Shown piece by piece: positions 1 to 6,361 of a DNA stretch of 8,541 nt (within the stretch, counting starts at the first letter, position 1; every line of letters starts with the position of its first letter). Under the pieces are notes generated by a model. The model made no database searches. It was not told where the DNA came from and saw only the letters and a list, made by a program, of their open reading frames with translations. A program made the position numbers and the translations under genes. Location: assembly GCA_029933565.1 (NCBI GenBank), contig JAOZNY010000078.1, positions 3,747-12,287 of the forward strand. Direction: 5' to 3'. This stretch comes from Bacteroidales bacterium (GTDB taxonomy: Bacteria; Bacteroidota; Bacteroidia; Bacteroidales; F082).

Positions 1-1237
1 TACTTTCAAAAACATCAATCAAGCCATCGCGATCAGCAGTAAACCTAACCTGCTCTGAACCTGGGTTGATTCCTAAAGTTGCTTTGGCTGTAATCCCTTT
101 ATCCTTTGCGTCCTTTACAATGCTGGCTGCACGTGTAAGGTCTTCATAGGAAGAGTTTGTGCATGAACCAATTAAAGCCCATTCAACATCCAGTGGCCAG
201 TTGTTTTTCCTTGCTTCTTCTTTCATATTTGCAACTTCGGTTGCATGGTCAGGGGTAAAAGGACCATTGAGGTAAGGTGTTAGTTCGTCAAGATTGATTT
301 CAATAACTTCATCAAAATACTTTTCAGGGTTGGCATAAACTTCAGCATCGCCTGTTAAATGTTCTGCAACATTATTGGCCAAATCAGCAACATCACTTCT
401 ATCGGTAGCACGAAGATAACGTTCAATACTTTTGTCATAGCCAAATGTGGAGGTTGTAGCACCAACTTCGGCACCCATATTACAGATAGTACCTTTTCCG
501 GTTGCAGAAAGGTTTTTTGCACCTTCTCCAAAATATTCGACAACAGCACCTGTTCCCCCTTTTACTGTAAGAATTCCTGCTACTTTTAGGATAACATCTT
601 TAGGTGCGGTCCAGCCATTGAGTTTTCCTGTGAGTTTTATACCAATGAGTTTTGGCATCTTTAGTTCCCAAGGCATATCCGCCATAACATCAACGGCATC
701 GGCACCACCAACACCAACGGCAATCATTCCTAAACCACCTGCGTTAACAGTGTGAGAGTCGGTTCCAATCATCATTCCACCCGGGAAAGCATAATTTTCC
801 AAAACCACCTGGTGAATAATTCCTGCACCCGGTTTCCAGAAACCAATTCCATATTTATTGGAAACAGAGGCAAGAAAATCGTACACCTCTTTATTAGTAA
901 CATTGGCTGTGCTTAAGTCATCTTTAGCACCAAGTTTAGCCTGAATTAAGTGATCGGCATGGGCAGTTGAAGGAACAGCCACTTTTGATTTACCGGCCTG
1001 CATAAACTGGAGCAATGCCATTTGTGCCGTTGCATCCTGCATTGCCACACGGTCGGGACGAAAATCAACGTAGGACTCTCCTCTTTGATAAATTTGTTTT
1101 GCATTTCCCTCATCAAGGTGAGAATACAATATCTTTTCAGTAAGTGTTAATGGTCGTCCAAGAAGTTTCTTTGCCGCTGCTATCCTAGCGGGCATCCTTT
1201 CGTACAACCCCTTTATCATTTCAATGTCAAATGCCAT
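1..1237 (-). CDS. acn: Aconitate hydratase (mitochondrial-type aconitase), N-terminal part, cut by the window edge
   Basis: Aconitase interconverts citrate and isocitrate through cis-aconitate in the TCA cycle, in the cytoplasm, using a [4Fe-4S] cluster. I translated the minus strand from the ATG at 1237-1235 and found 412 uninterrupted residues up to the edge. The start MAFDIEMIKGLYERMPARI is typical of the family. Active-site landmarks are present: VPSTAHADHLI (His93, Asp95, His96), GIIHQ (His142), GTDSHT (Asp160, His162) and the first cluster cysteine in GSCTNSS (Cys359). The other two cluster cysteines (CGPC region) and the C-terminal swivel domain lie outside the window; the family is about 750 residues long, so a little over half is seen. 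The motifs resemble mitochondrial aconitase more than E. coli AcnA or AcnB. No frameshift or missing catalytic residue is seen. The neighbouring minus-strand gene is 174 bp upstream, and a separate promoter is likely. Confidence 0.96.
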   Translation of the reverse strand, partial: MAFDIEMIKGLYERMPARIAAAKKLLGRPLTLTEKILYSHLDEGNAKQIYQRGESYVDFRPDRVAMQDATAQMALLQFMQAGKSKVAVPSTAHADHLIQAKLGAKDDLSTANVTNKEVYDFLASVSNKYGIGFWKPGAGIIHQVVLENYAFPGGMMIGTDSHTVNAGGLGMIAVGVGGADAVDVMADMPWELKMPKLIGIKLTGKLNGWTAPKDVILKVAGILTVKGGTGAVVEYFGEGAKNLSATGKGTICNMGAEVGATTSTFGYDKSIERYLRATDRSDVADLANNVAEHLTGDAEVYANPEKYFDEVIEINLDELTPYLNGPFTPDHATEVANMKEEARKNNWPLDVEWALIGSCTNSSYEDLTRAASIVKDAKDKGITAKATLGINPGSEQVRFTADRDGLIDVFES

Positions 1238-1335
1238 GGTGTGATGTTTTATGTTTAATATTCTTTGTTTTCTTTCGAGAAGAAATTGATTTCAAATTTC
1301 AACTTTTCCCCAAAAACCTCGTTTTTTGAGGGCTG

Positions 1336-1366
1336 CAAATTTAATAAAATTGAGGTTTAAAATAAA
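1336..1366 (-). promoter_or_regulatory. Candidate Bacteroidota promoter for aconitase
   Basis: On the minus strand an exact -7 element TAAATTTG (plus 1336-1343) is preceded, after a 19-base spacer, by TTTA (plus 1363-1366), a 3-of-4 match to the -33 TTTG. Transcription would begin near 1329, giving a leader of about 90 bases before the aconitase ATG. The leader begins with a weak hairpin (CCTC/GAGG around seven bases). This is a consensus match only. The rest of the 174-bp gap between the two minus-strand genes (1238-1411) shows nothing else I can support. Confidence 0.5.
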
Positions 1367-1411
1367 ATGATAATAGTTATATGTAATGAATTCCAAATAG
1401 GCTCAATTTAC

Positions 1412-2182
1412 CTACATCTCCAAAACCAAGCCATCAAAAGCCAAACTAATAAAATCGGGAAGTTCCTTGTTCACTTCGTCGTGCTTTCCCATTAAATGGC
1501 TAACATGAGTAATAAAGGCTTTTTCGGGTCGTAGGAATTCTAATATCTTTACTGCTTCGTCAAGGCTGTAGTGCGATGGGTGAGGAGTCCTTCTAACAGA
1601 ACTTATTACTACAATTTTACAATCAGAAATTTCAACTAATGTTTCAGGGGGGATGTAATGAGTATCCGTTATGTATGCAAAATCATCTATCCTAAATCCA
1701 GTAACCTCCATTGTTTTATGTAGGGCTTTAAGCGGAATAACTTCGATATCTTTAACTTTAAATGGCTTGGTGTCAAGTTCCAATAATTCGAAGTTAGGCA
1801 CTCCCGGATAACGATTTTCACCAAAGGCATAAGAAAACTCTGTTTTAATTGCTTTTTGGTCCCGTGTAGTTGCATACACTTTCATGGGTTTCTTTAAAAG
1901 AAAATTAAAAGCCCTAACATCGTCAAGTCCGGCAATGTGATCTTTATGACAGTGGGTGATTAAAATAGCATCTAAATCCCTTACGCCTTGCCTGAGCATT
2001 TGGTAACGGAAATCAGGACCGGCATCTATTGTGAAACTAGTTTTACCCTGCTCAACCAAAATGGAAGACCGTAGCCTCTTGTCAAATTTACTACTGCTTT
2101 TACAAACATCGCATTGACAACCAATTACCGGTACCCCCTGCGATGTACCTGTACCCAAAAAAGTAATCTTCAATTTTTCCAT
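1412..2182 (-). CDS. PhnP-like metallo-beta-lactamase-fold phosphodiesterase
   Basis: This is a 256-residue cytoplasmic metallohydrolase of the PhnP branch of the MBL fold; E. coli PhnP (about 252 residues) opens 5-phosphoribosyl 1,2-cyclic phosphate. Visible features: N-terminal FLGTGTSQGVPVIGCQCDVC, whose Cys22, Cys24 and Cys27 match the structural zinc site of PhnP; HCHKDH at 77-82 (His77, His79, Asp81, His82); His155; Asp173 in YITDT; His204 in HPSHYS; and THVSH at 225-229. His226 and His229 have the same three-residue spacing as the last catalytic ligand and the fourth structural ligand of PhnP, and His204 to His226 keeps the 22-residue spacing of PhnP's active-site His. Both metal sites therefore look complete. 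No phosphonate (phn) genes are nearby, so the substrate may be another cyclic or diester phosphate. The gene diverges from the DUF6913-dapA pair. The ATG at 2182 is chosen because the family start (MEKLKITFLGTGTS) follows at once. Stop is TAG. Confidence 0.9.
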   Translation of the reverse strand: MEKLKITFLGTGTSQGVPVIGCQCDVCKSSSKFDKRLRSSILVEQGKTSFTIDAGPDFRYQMLRQGVRDLDAILITHCHKDHIAGLDDVRAFNFLLKKPMKVYATTRDQKAIKTEFSYAFGENRYPGVPNFELLELDTKPFKVKDIEVIPLKALHKTMEVTGFRIDDFAYITDTHYIPPETLVEISDCKIVVISSVRRTPHPSHYSLDEAVKILEFLRPEKAFITHVSHLMGKHDEVNKELPDFISLAFDGLVLEM

Positions 2183-2190
2183 TCGATAAA

Positions 2191-2221
2191 CAAAACTACT
2201 GCATTGTACTTAAAAACCATA
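2191..2221 (-). promoter_or_regulatory. Candidate promoter for the PhnP-like gene, possibly giving a leaderless mRNA
   Basis: On the minus strand TAGTTTTG (plus 2191-2198) is an exact TAnnTTTG -7 element. Nineteen bases upstream sits TATG (plus 2218-2221), a 3-of-4 match to TTTG. Only eight bases separate the -7 element from the start codon at 2182, so the transcript would have almost no leader. Confidence 0.45.
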
Positions 2222-2237
2222 AATTAAATAAAATATT

Positions 2238-2245
2238 TATCTTTA
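2238..2245 (+). promoter_or_regulatory. Weak candidate -7 element for the DUF6913-dapA pair
   Basis: TATCTTTA matches TAnnTTTG except at the last base and would start a transcript about 28 bases before the ATG at 2280. No good -33 element lies 19 bases upstream, so support is partial. It lies in the 97-bp divergent gap shared with the PhnP-like gene. A run of nine A's interrupted only by the following G precedes the ATG, in place of a Shine-Dalgarno sequence. Confidence 0.3.
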
Positions 2246-2279
2246 CAATTCATTACACAAACAATCAAGCAAAAAAAAG

Positions 2280-2834
2280 ATGGACATTAAACACAAAATT
2301 AAAAGAAAGTTGCAGGACTACTATCTTGGCAGATTAAAGTCCTTTGAGGTTTTTAAGGGATTGAAATTTGATTTTCACCCCGAAAAAAAAACTGCTCTAC
2401 TGTTTTACATTAATGGAAAAGCAGATCTTGATCTGGTTAGGTCTGTTGTAAAAGTTGCACGAAAAAAGAATAAGAATACATTTCCTGTAATCTATTCCAG
2501 TTCAGAAAAGAATGTTGACATAATCACCGACAGAGATTTTCACATTTTTAATTCAAATGATTTTGATTATAGATGGAAGCCAAAACAAGAGTTAAAAAAA
2601 TGGTTAGAAAAAACGAAAGTTGATTTACTAATTAATTTTTGTTTTGGTGGTCAAGCGGAAACAACACTCTTTTACACCATGCTGCAGGCAAATTTTAGGG
2701 TTTCAAATCAAAACCCGGGTACTTGTGAATATAGTGACTTAACAATAAATACTAAAGAAAAGCAAACTAATTTGGTGACTTTTTATAATTTAGCCATCGA
2801 CAATTTAAAGATGTTAAATATTAGAAGAAACTAA
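2280..2834 (+). CDS. DUF6913-like protein of unknown function
   Basis: A 184-residue, lysine-rich protein without signal peptide or membrane segment, so probably cytoplasmic. The N-terminus is strongly basic (KHKIKRKLQDYYLGRLKS), followed by alternating beta/alpha segments: a strand at about 38-44 (TALLFYI), a helix with basic patch at 49-66 (RKKNKN), strands at 68-72 and 87-91, a helix at 102-113, and a strand VDLLINF at 114-120. A conserved-looking segment at 121-148 contains FGGQ, QANFRVS and NQNPG. The order and size fit the DUF6913 family that I associate with Bacteroidota; that assignment is from memory of the family, not a search. No catalytic motif is obvious. It is nine bases upstream of dapA on the same strand and so very likely co-transcribed, but nothing in the sequence links it to lysine synthesis. 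The ATG follows an A-rich leader; no earlier in-frame start fits. Confidence 0.8.
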   Translation: MDIKHKIKRKLQDYYLGRLKSFEVFKGLKFDFHPEKKTALLFYINGKADLDLVRSVVKVARKKNKNTFPVIYSSSEKNVDIITDRDFHIFNSNDFDYRWKPKQELKKWLEKTKVDLLINFCFGGQAETTLFYTMLQANFRVSNQNPGTCEYSDLTINTKEKQTNLVTFYNLAIDNLKMLNIRRN

Positions 2835-2843
2835 ATAAAATAA

Positions 2844-3725
2844 ATGTTCAAAGGTACAGGAGTAGCCATTGTAACTCCCTTTCACAAAGATGGTTCAGTC
2901 GATTACTCATCGCTTGAAAAACTATTAAACCATATTATAAATGGTGGTATTGATTTTGTAGTTGCTCTTGGCACTACCAGCGAAGCCGTTACTCTTAGCA
3001 ATGTTGAAAAGCAAGAGTTAATGAAAAAGGTTTTGGAAATTACTAATCAAAGAGTTCCGGTAGTTATGGGTGTTGGTGGCAATAATACAGCCGCCGTTGT
3101 TGAACAGTTAAAATCAACCGACTTCTCCGGTATTTCAGGTATACTCTCAGTTGCACCTTATTATAATAAACCAAATCAAAGAGGAATTTATGCCCATTTT
3201 GCCGAAATTACCAAAAACAGTCCTCTACCAATAATTCTTTACAATGTTCCCGGAAGAACATCTTCGAATATTAGTGCAGAAACATGCTTAACACTGGCAA
3301 ACGACTTTGATAATATTGTAGCCATAAAAGAAGCTTCGGGTGATATGGGTCAGATAATGGAAATATTGCAGAACAAACCTGAGGATTTCAGTATGCTTTC
3401 GGGCGATGATGCTCTTACTTTCCCCATGATGACCTTAGGAGCAGAAGGAGTTATTTCGGTGGTAGCCAATGCCTACCCTGCTGAATTTTCGAAAATGGTA
3501 AATTTACTAAATGACCAAAAAGACTTAGAATCAGCAAAACACATTCATTATTCACTTCTTACTTTTATTGATTTGCTTTTTGCAGATGGTAACCCAGCAG
3601 GGATTAAAGCAGCATTGGAAATAATGAAAATAATGGAAAACAATTTAAGACTGCCAATGGTTGCTGTTACAGAAAACCATTTTAATTTACTTAATGACTT
3701 TATTAAAAATTACAAACAACCTTAA
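2844..3725 (+). CDS. dapA: 4-Hydroxy-tetrahydrodipicolinate synthase
   Basis: DapA condenses pyruvate with L-aspartate-4-semialdehyde, the first committed step to diaminopimelate (cell wall) and lysine, in the cytoplasm. The 293-residue length is that of the family. The TIM-barrel enzyme keeps its known residues at the same numbers as E. coli DapA or within one: Thr44-Thr45 in GTTSE, Tyr107 in SVAPYYNKP, Tyr133 and Arg138 in LYNVPGRTS, and Lys162 in AIKEASGD as the Schiff-base lysine. GVISVVAN at 202-209 is the usual segment near the pyruvate pocket. GTTSE replaces the more common GTTGE, a mild variation. The start ATG lies nine bases after the stop of the DUF6913-like gene, with an AT-rich leader, so the two probably form one transcript. 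Whether lysine allosterically inhibits this enzyme cannot be told from sequence alone. Confidence 0.97.
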   Translation: MFKGTGVAIVTPFHKDGSVDYSSLEKLLNHIINGGIDFVVALGTTSEAVTLSNVEKQELMKKVLEITNQRVPVVMGVGGNNTAAVVEQLKSTDFSGISGILSVAPYYNKPNQRGIYAHFAEITKNSPLPIILYNVPGRTSSNISAETCLTLANDFDNIVAIKEASGDMGQIMEILQNKPEDFSMLSGDDALTFPMMTLGAEGVISVVANAYPAEFSKMVNLLNDQKDLESAKHIHYSLLTFIDLLFADGNPAGIKAALEIMKIMENNLRLPMVAVTENHFNLLNDFIKNYKQP

Positions 3726-3740
3726 GAATGTTGTTTTTGT
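3714..3740 (+). terminator. Weak candidate terminator at the end of dapA
   Basis: A perfect seven-base stem, AAACAAC (3714-3720) with GTTGTTT (3730-3736), overlaps the dapA stop codon and runs into T-rich sequence (TTTTTGT to 3740). The stem is AT-rich and part of the T run is used in pairing, so termination would be inefficient at best. Confidence 0.35.
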
Positions 3741-3758
3741 CCTAAATCTATATCTTAA
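3731..3758 (+). promoter_or_regulatory. Weak candidate promoter for the carboxypeptidase gene
   Basis: TTG (3731-3733), 17 bases, then TATCTTAA (3751-3758), which deviates from TAnnTTTG at two bases. It would give a leader of roughly 10 bases before the ATG at 3776. The 50-bp gap after dapA leaves room for a promoter, but read-through from dapA is equally possible. Confidence 0.25.
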
Positions 3759-3775
3759 TATTTAAAACTAAAAAC

Positions 3776-5476
3776 ATGAAGAAGTTTCTAAGTTTCATAT
3801 TTGTTTTTTCATTTTTTACTATTGCTTCTGCACAAACAGTGTCATCACTGTCGTTAGAACAATTTAACAGAGGAGAGATTTATGTTGAAATAAACCTCAA
3901 TCATAATCAGGATGTTAACAAGCAATTGGAATTATTGGAAAAAACAGTCTCCATTGACAATTACAATAATCTTGAGAAAACTGCCAGAGCATATATTTCT
4001 ATCAACAACTATGCTTCGTTCTTAAAAACAGGTTTTGACTTTCAAATACTTACTGCTCCTTCTTTACTACTTCCAAAAAGCGAACTCGACAAAACTCCCA
4101 ACAAAGGCACTTACGACTGGAATTATTACCCCTCCTATTCGCAATATCTTGAAATGATGTACCAATTTGAAGAGGACTACCCGGAATTGTGTGAGGTGGT
4201 AAATATTGGGCAATCCTTAGAAGGGCGCGATATTTTGTTTGTTCACATAAATAATAATCTGGGTGAAGAAGTTGATGAACCGGAATTTATGTACACATCA
4301 ACAATACATGGAGATGAGGTTACGGGATATGTTTTAATGCTTCGGCTAATTGACCACCTTTTGGTAAACTATTCAACCGATCCGCGTATTGAGAATATGG
4401 TCAACGAAATTGATATTTGGATTAACCCACTTGCTAATCCTGATGGAACTTATGCTGGTGGCAATAACTCCGTTTCAGGGGCAATGCGGTACAATGCTAA
4501 TTTTATTGACCTCAACCGTAATTATGCCGACCCTGAAGATGGTGATCACCCTGATGGTAATGAATATCAAACAGAAACAGTACATTTTATGGATTTTGCC
4601 GATGAGCATAACTTTGTTATGTCGGCCAACCTGCACACCGGTGCCGAAGTTATTAACTACCCATGGGACACCTGGGCAAAACTTGCCGCTGATGACAGTT
4701 GGTGGGATTTTGTAAGCAGGGAGTATGCTGACACAGTTCATGTTTATGGTCCTGCAGGTTATTTTACTGATCTTGACAATGGAGTTACAAATGGTTATCA
4801 ATGGTATACAATTAGTGGTGGGCGACAAGATTATATGAATTACTTTAAGCAATGCCGCGAAGTCACCATGGAATTATCGACCATAAAAATGCCTTCGGGC
4901 AACCAACTTCCACAATATTGGGAAGCAAACTATAGGTCACTTTTAAATTATATGGAACAGGTTCTTTATGGAGTTAGAGGAATAGTAACTGATGCTGTTA
5001 ACGACACACCACTTAAAGCCAAAGTTTTTATCAATTCTCACGATATTGATGAGTCACATGTTTACTCCTCATTTCCGGCTGGTAACTACAACAGGCTTCT
5101 TAAACAGGGAATATACAGTTTTACATTTTCGGCTCTGGGCCATTTCGACAAAACCATTTCAATGGTTAACACAGATGATTACTTAACCACAATATTAAAT
5201 GTAGCCTTAGAACCAAATGTTGGTGCTATTGAAACTAAAGAACTTGATATAACCATAAGTCCAAACCCTGCTACTAATGTTGTTAATTTGAAACTTCCTG
5301 AGACAAATAGTTATGAAATAAGGCTTATTGATGGAAATGGAAAAATAGTTCAGCAAATTAATTCATCAAAAGGTGAAGTCAAAATATCATTAATTGACTA
5401 CCCTACAGGGAACTACATTATTTTATTGAGTAATGAACAGGGGGAAACTTTTAGCAAGAAACTAATTGTGAAGTAA
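3776..5476 (+). CDS. Secreted M14 zinc carboxypeptidase with T9SS type A sorting domain
   Basis: A 566-residue exported metallocarboxypeptidase that removes C-terminal residues from peptides. In order: signal peptide (1-19, cleavage likely after IASA, before Gln20); propeptide-like region (about 27-105); M14 catalytic domain (about 115-395); transthyretin-like CarboxypepD_reg domain (399-480, starting GVRGIVTD); and an Ig-like C-terminal sorting domain (490-566, DITISPNPATN to KKLIVK) for type IX secretion and surface attachment or release. Catalytic residues: zinc ligands His178 and Glu181 (HGDE) and His287 (NLHTGAE); substrate-binding Arg238 and Asn247-Arg248 (DLNRNY); Tyr344, which lies 22 residues before the general base Glu366 (VTMELS), as Tyr248 does before Glu270 in carboxypeptidase A. 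The NYPWD motif (Asp298) and GGRQDY (Gln351), plus the TTR-like domain, resemble the CPN/E subfamily, suggesting Lys/Arg preference (inference). The sequence shows no truncation. It is transcribed from the same strand as dapA, 50 bp downstream, but has an unrelated role. Confidence 0.94.
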   Translation: MKKFLSFIFVFSFFTIASAQTVSSLSLEQFNRGEIYVEINLNHNQDVNKQLELLEKTVSIDNYNNLEKTARAYISINNYASFLKTGFDFQILTAPSLLLPKSELDKTPNKGTYDWNYYPSYSQYLEMMYQFEEDYPELCEVVNIGQSLEGRDILFVHINNNLGEEVDEPEFMYTSTIHGDEVTGYVLMLRLIDHLLVNYSTDPRIENMVNEIDIWINPLANPDGTYAGGNNSVSGAMRYNANFIDLNRNYADPEDGDHPDGNEYQTETVHFMDFADEHNFVMSANLHTGAEVINYPWDTWAKLAADDSWWDFVSREYADTVHVYGPAGYFTDLDNGVTNGYQWYTISGGRQDYMNYFKQCREVTMELSTIKMPSGNQLPQYWEANYRSLLNYMEQVLYGVRGIVTDAVNDTPLKAKVFINSHDIDESHVYSSFPAGNYNRLLKQGIYSFTFSALGHFDKTISMVNTDDYLTTILNVALEPNVGAIETKELDITISPNPATNVVNLKLPETNSYEIRLIDGNGKIVQQINSSKGEVKISLIDYPTGNYIILLSNEQGETFSKKLIVK

Positions 5477-5481
5477 GTTGA

Positions 5482-6312
5482 TTACCAGTTAATTGTATAA
5501 GTTGGGTTCAAAAGTACACGAAGTCCAACAAACATAACTATCGCACCCATAATTAAGAATCGTGAATAGCCGGGCCGACGATCTTCTTCATCAAAATATA
5601 TTGTTTCAGAATTATTCAGACTAATAAAAATAATAAGCAAAAGAACTGAAAGGCTTATCCATGAAAACTTTTCCTGAAACATTAACCTTTGGGAGAAATA
5701 AGCAATTATTAGCAAATACCCCACAACAAAGGGGATTATTATTTGCGAAGTAATAAAGAATGGAAAATTCCTTTCACCCATTTTATTAAAATAGGAATTA
5801 GCAGAAATAGCAACGGGTCGAGCCATCGAAAAGGCAGTTGTCAGCAGTCCAAAAAAACCTATCAGGGCAACAATCATCTTCTGAGTATCAGTAAAGTACA
5901 TCCAGTTAAAAACATGACCAACACCTTGTTTAAAAATATTACCAATCATAAGGCTACCAAATGTTTGGTTAAAAGCTAAAAGTGAAATCCAAACAAAAAG
6001 TATTTTAAGACGCGACTGTTCCTCGGAAAGTCCAAAAAAACCTATTAAAGAGATTAATCCGGTAAAAAACACCAAAAGTGGTCCAGCACTATAAATTGTT
6101 TTAACAGAATCGTGAGTCCACTCATAAGGTTTAATATTATAAACTATGTGTACATAATCGAAACTTATACCAAAGCCAAACATACCACTAGCAACAATAT
6201 TGGCGAAGAAGTTTATATAAAACACAATAAGGTATGCCATTACAAATGCAGCCGTTGAATTGGCTGTAATCATCCAAAAATGTCCGGGCGATAAGTCTGT
6301 GGCTGGCTCCAT
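5482..6312 (-). CDS. Polytopic membrane protein of unknown function (about seven helices)
   Basis: A 276-residue integral inner-membrane protein that I do not recognise. Hydrophobic segments lie at about 20-42, 75-95, 103-124, 146-164, 186-206, 216-232 and 251-268. Basic residues cluster in loops 96-102, 165-185 and 233-250, which by the positive-inside rule puts the N-terminus in the cytoplasm and the C-terminus outside. The loop between helices 1 and 2 is long and aromatic (FDYVHIVYNIKPYEWTHD, 51-68). A second loop (125-145) carries FKQGVGHVFNWMYF, and the 6-7 loop has an acidic-basic patch DEEDRRPG (241-248). No HExxH, PAP2, transporter or kinase motif is seen. It lies downstream of the alpha-oxoamine synthase gene on the same strand with a 49-bp gap containing a strong hairpin. 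I see no clear promoter of its own, so it may depend on read-through. Its stop is five bases from the converging carboxypeptidase stop. The ATG at 6312 is the first in-frame start after the hairpin. Confidence 0.85.
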   Translation of the reverse strand: MEPATDLSPGHFWMITANSTAAFVMAYLIVFYINFFANIVASGMFGFGISFDYVHIVYNIKPYEWTHDSVKTIYSAGPLLVFFTGLISLIGFFGLSEEQSRLKILFVWISLLAFNQTFGSLMIGNIFKQGVGHVFNWMYFTDTQKMIVALIGFFGLLTTAFSMARPVAISANSYFNKMGERNFPFFITSQIIIPFVVGYLLIIAYFSQRLMFQEKFSWISLSVLLLIIFISLNNSETIYFDEEDRRPGYSRFLIMGAIVMFVGLRVLLNPTYTINW

Positions 6313-6323
6313 ATTGTTTTAGG

Positions 6324-6351
6324 AAAAGAAACCCACATCAATTGATGTGGG
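6324..6351 (-). terminator. Hairpin terminator (perfect palindrome) after the alpha-oxoamine synthase gene
   Basis: CCCACATCAA (6332-6341) and TTGATGTGGG (6342-6351) form a perfect 20-bp palindrome. As RNA it gives an 8-bp stem with an AATT loop. On the minus strand it is followed by TTTCTTTT (plus 6331-6324), the pattern of an intrinsic terminator. It begins ten bases after the synthase stop codon and ends eleven bases before the start of the next minus-strand gene. Because of its dyad symmetry it could instead, or also, bind a dimeric regulator. Confidence 0.7.
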
Positions 6352-6361
6352 CTAAATTTTA

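Noticed and set aside
447..755. Open frame of 102 codons on the plus strand inside the aconitase gene
   Set aside because: It is antisense to a continuous, motif-bearing aconitase reading frame and shows no family features; treated as a shadow frame.
1347..1409. 8-bp inverted repeat AAATTGAG (1347-1354) and CTCAATTT (1402-1409) after the PhnP-like gene
   Set aside because: The arms are 47 bp apart and AT-rich, with no T run in the right place, so a terminator or operator is not supported.
4475..4852. Open frame of 125 codons on the minus strand inside the carboxypeptidase gene
   Set aside because: It overlaps the catalytic core, where the plus-strand frame contains all zinc ligands; no independent support.
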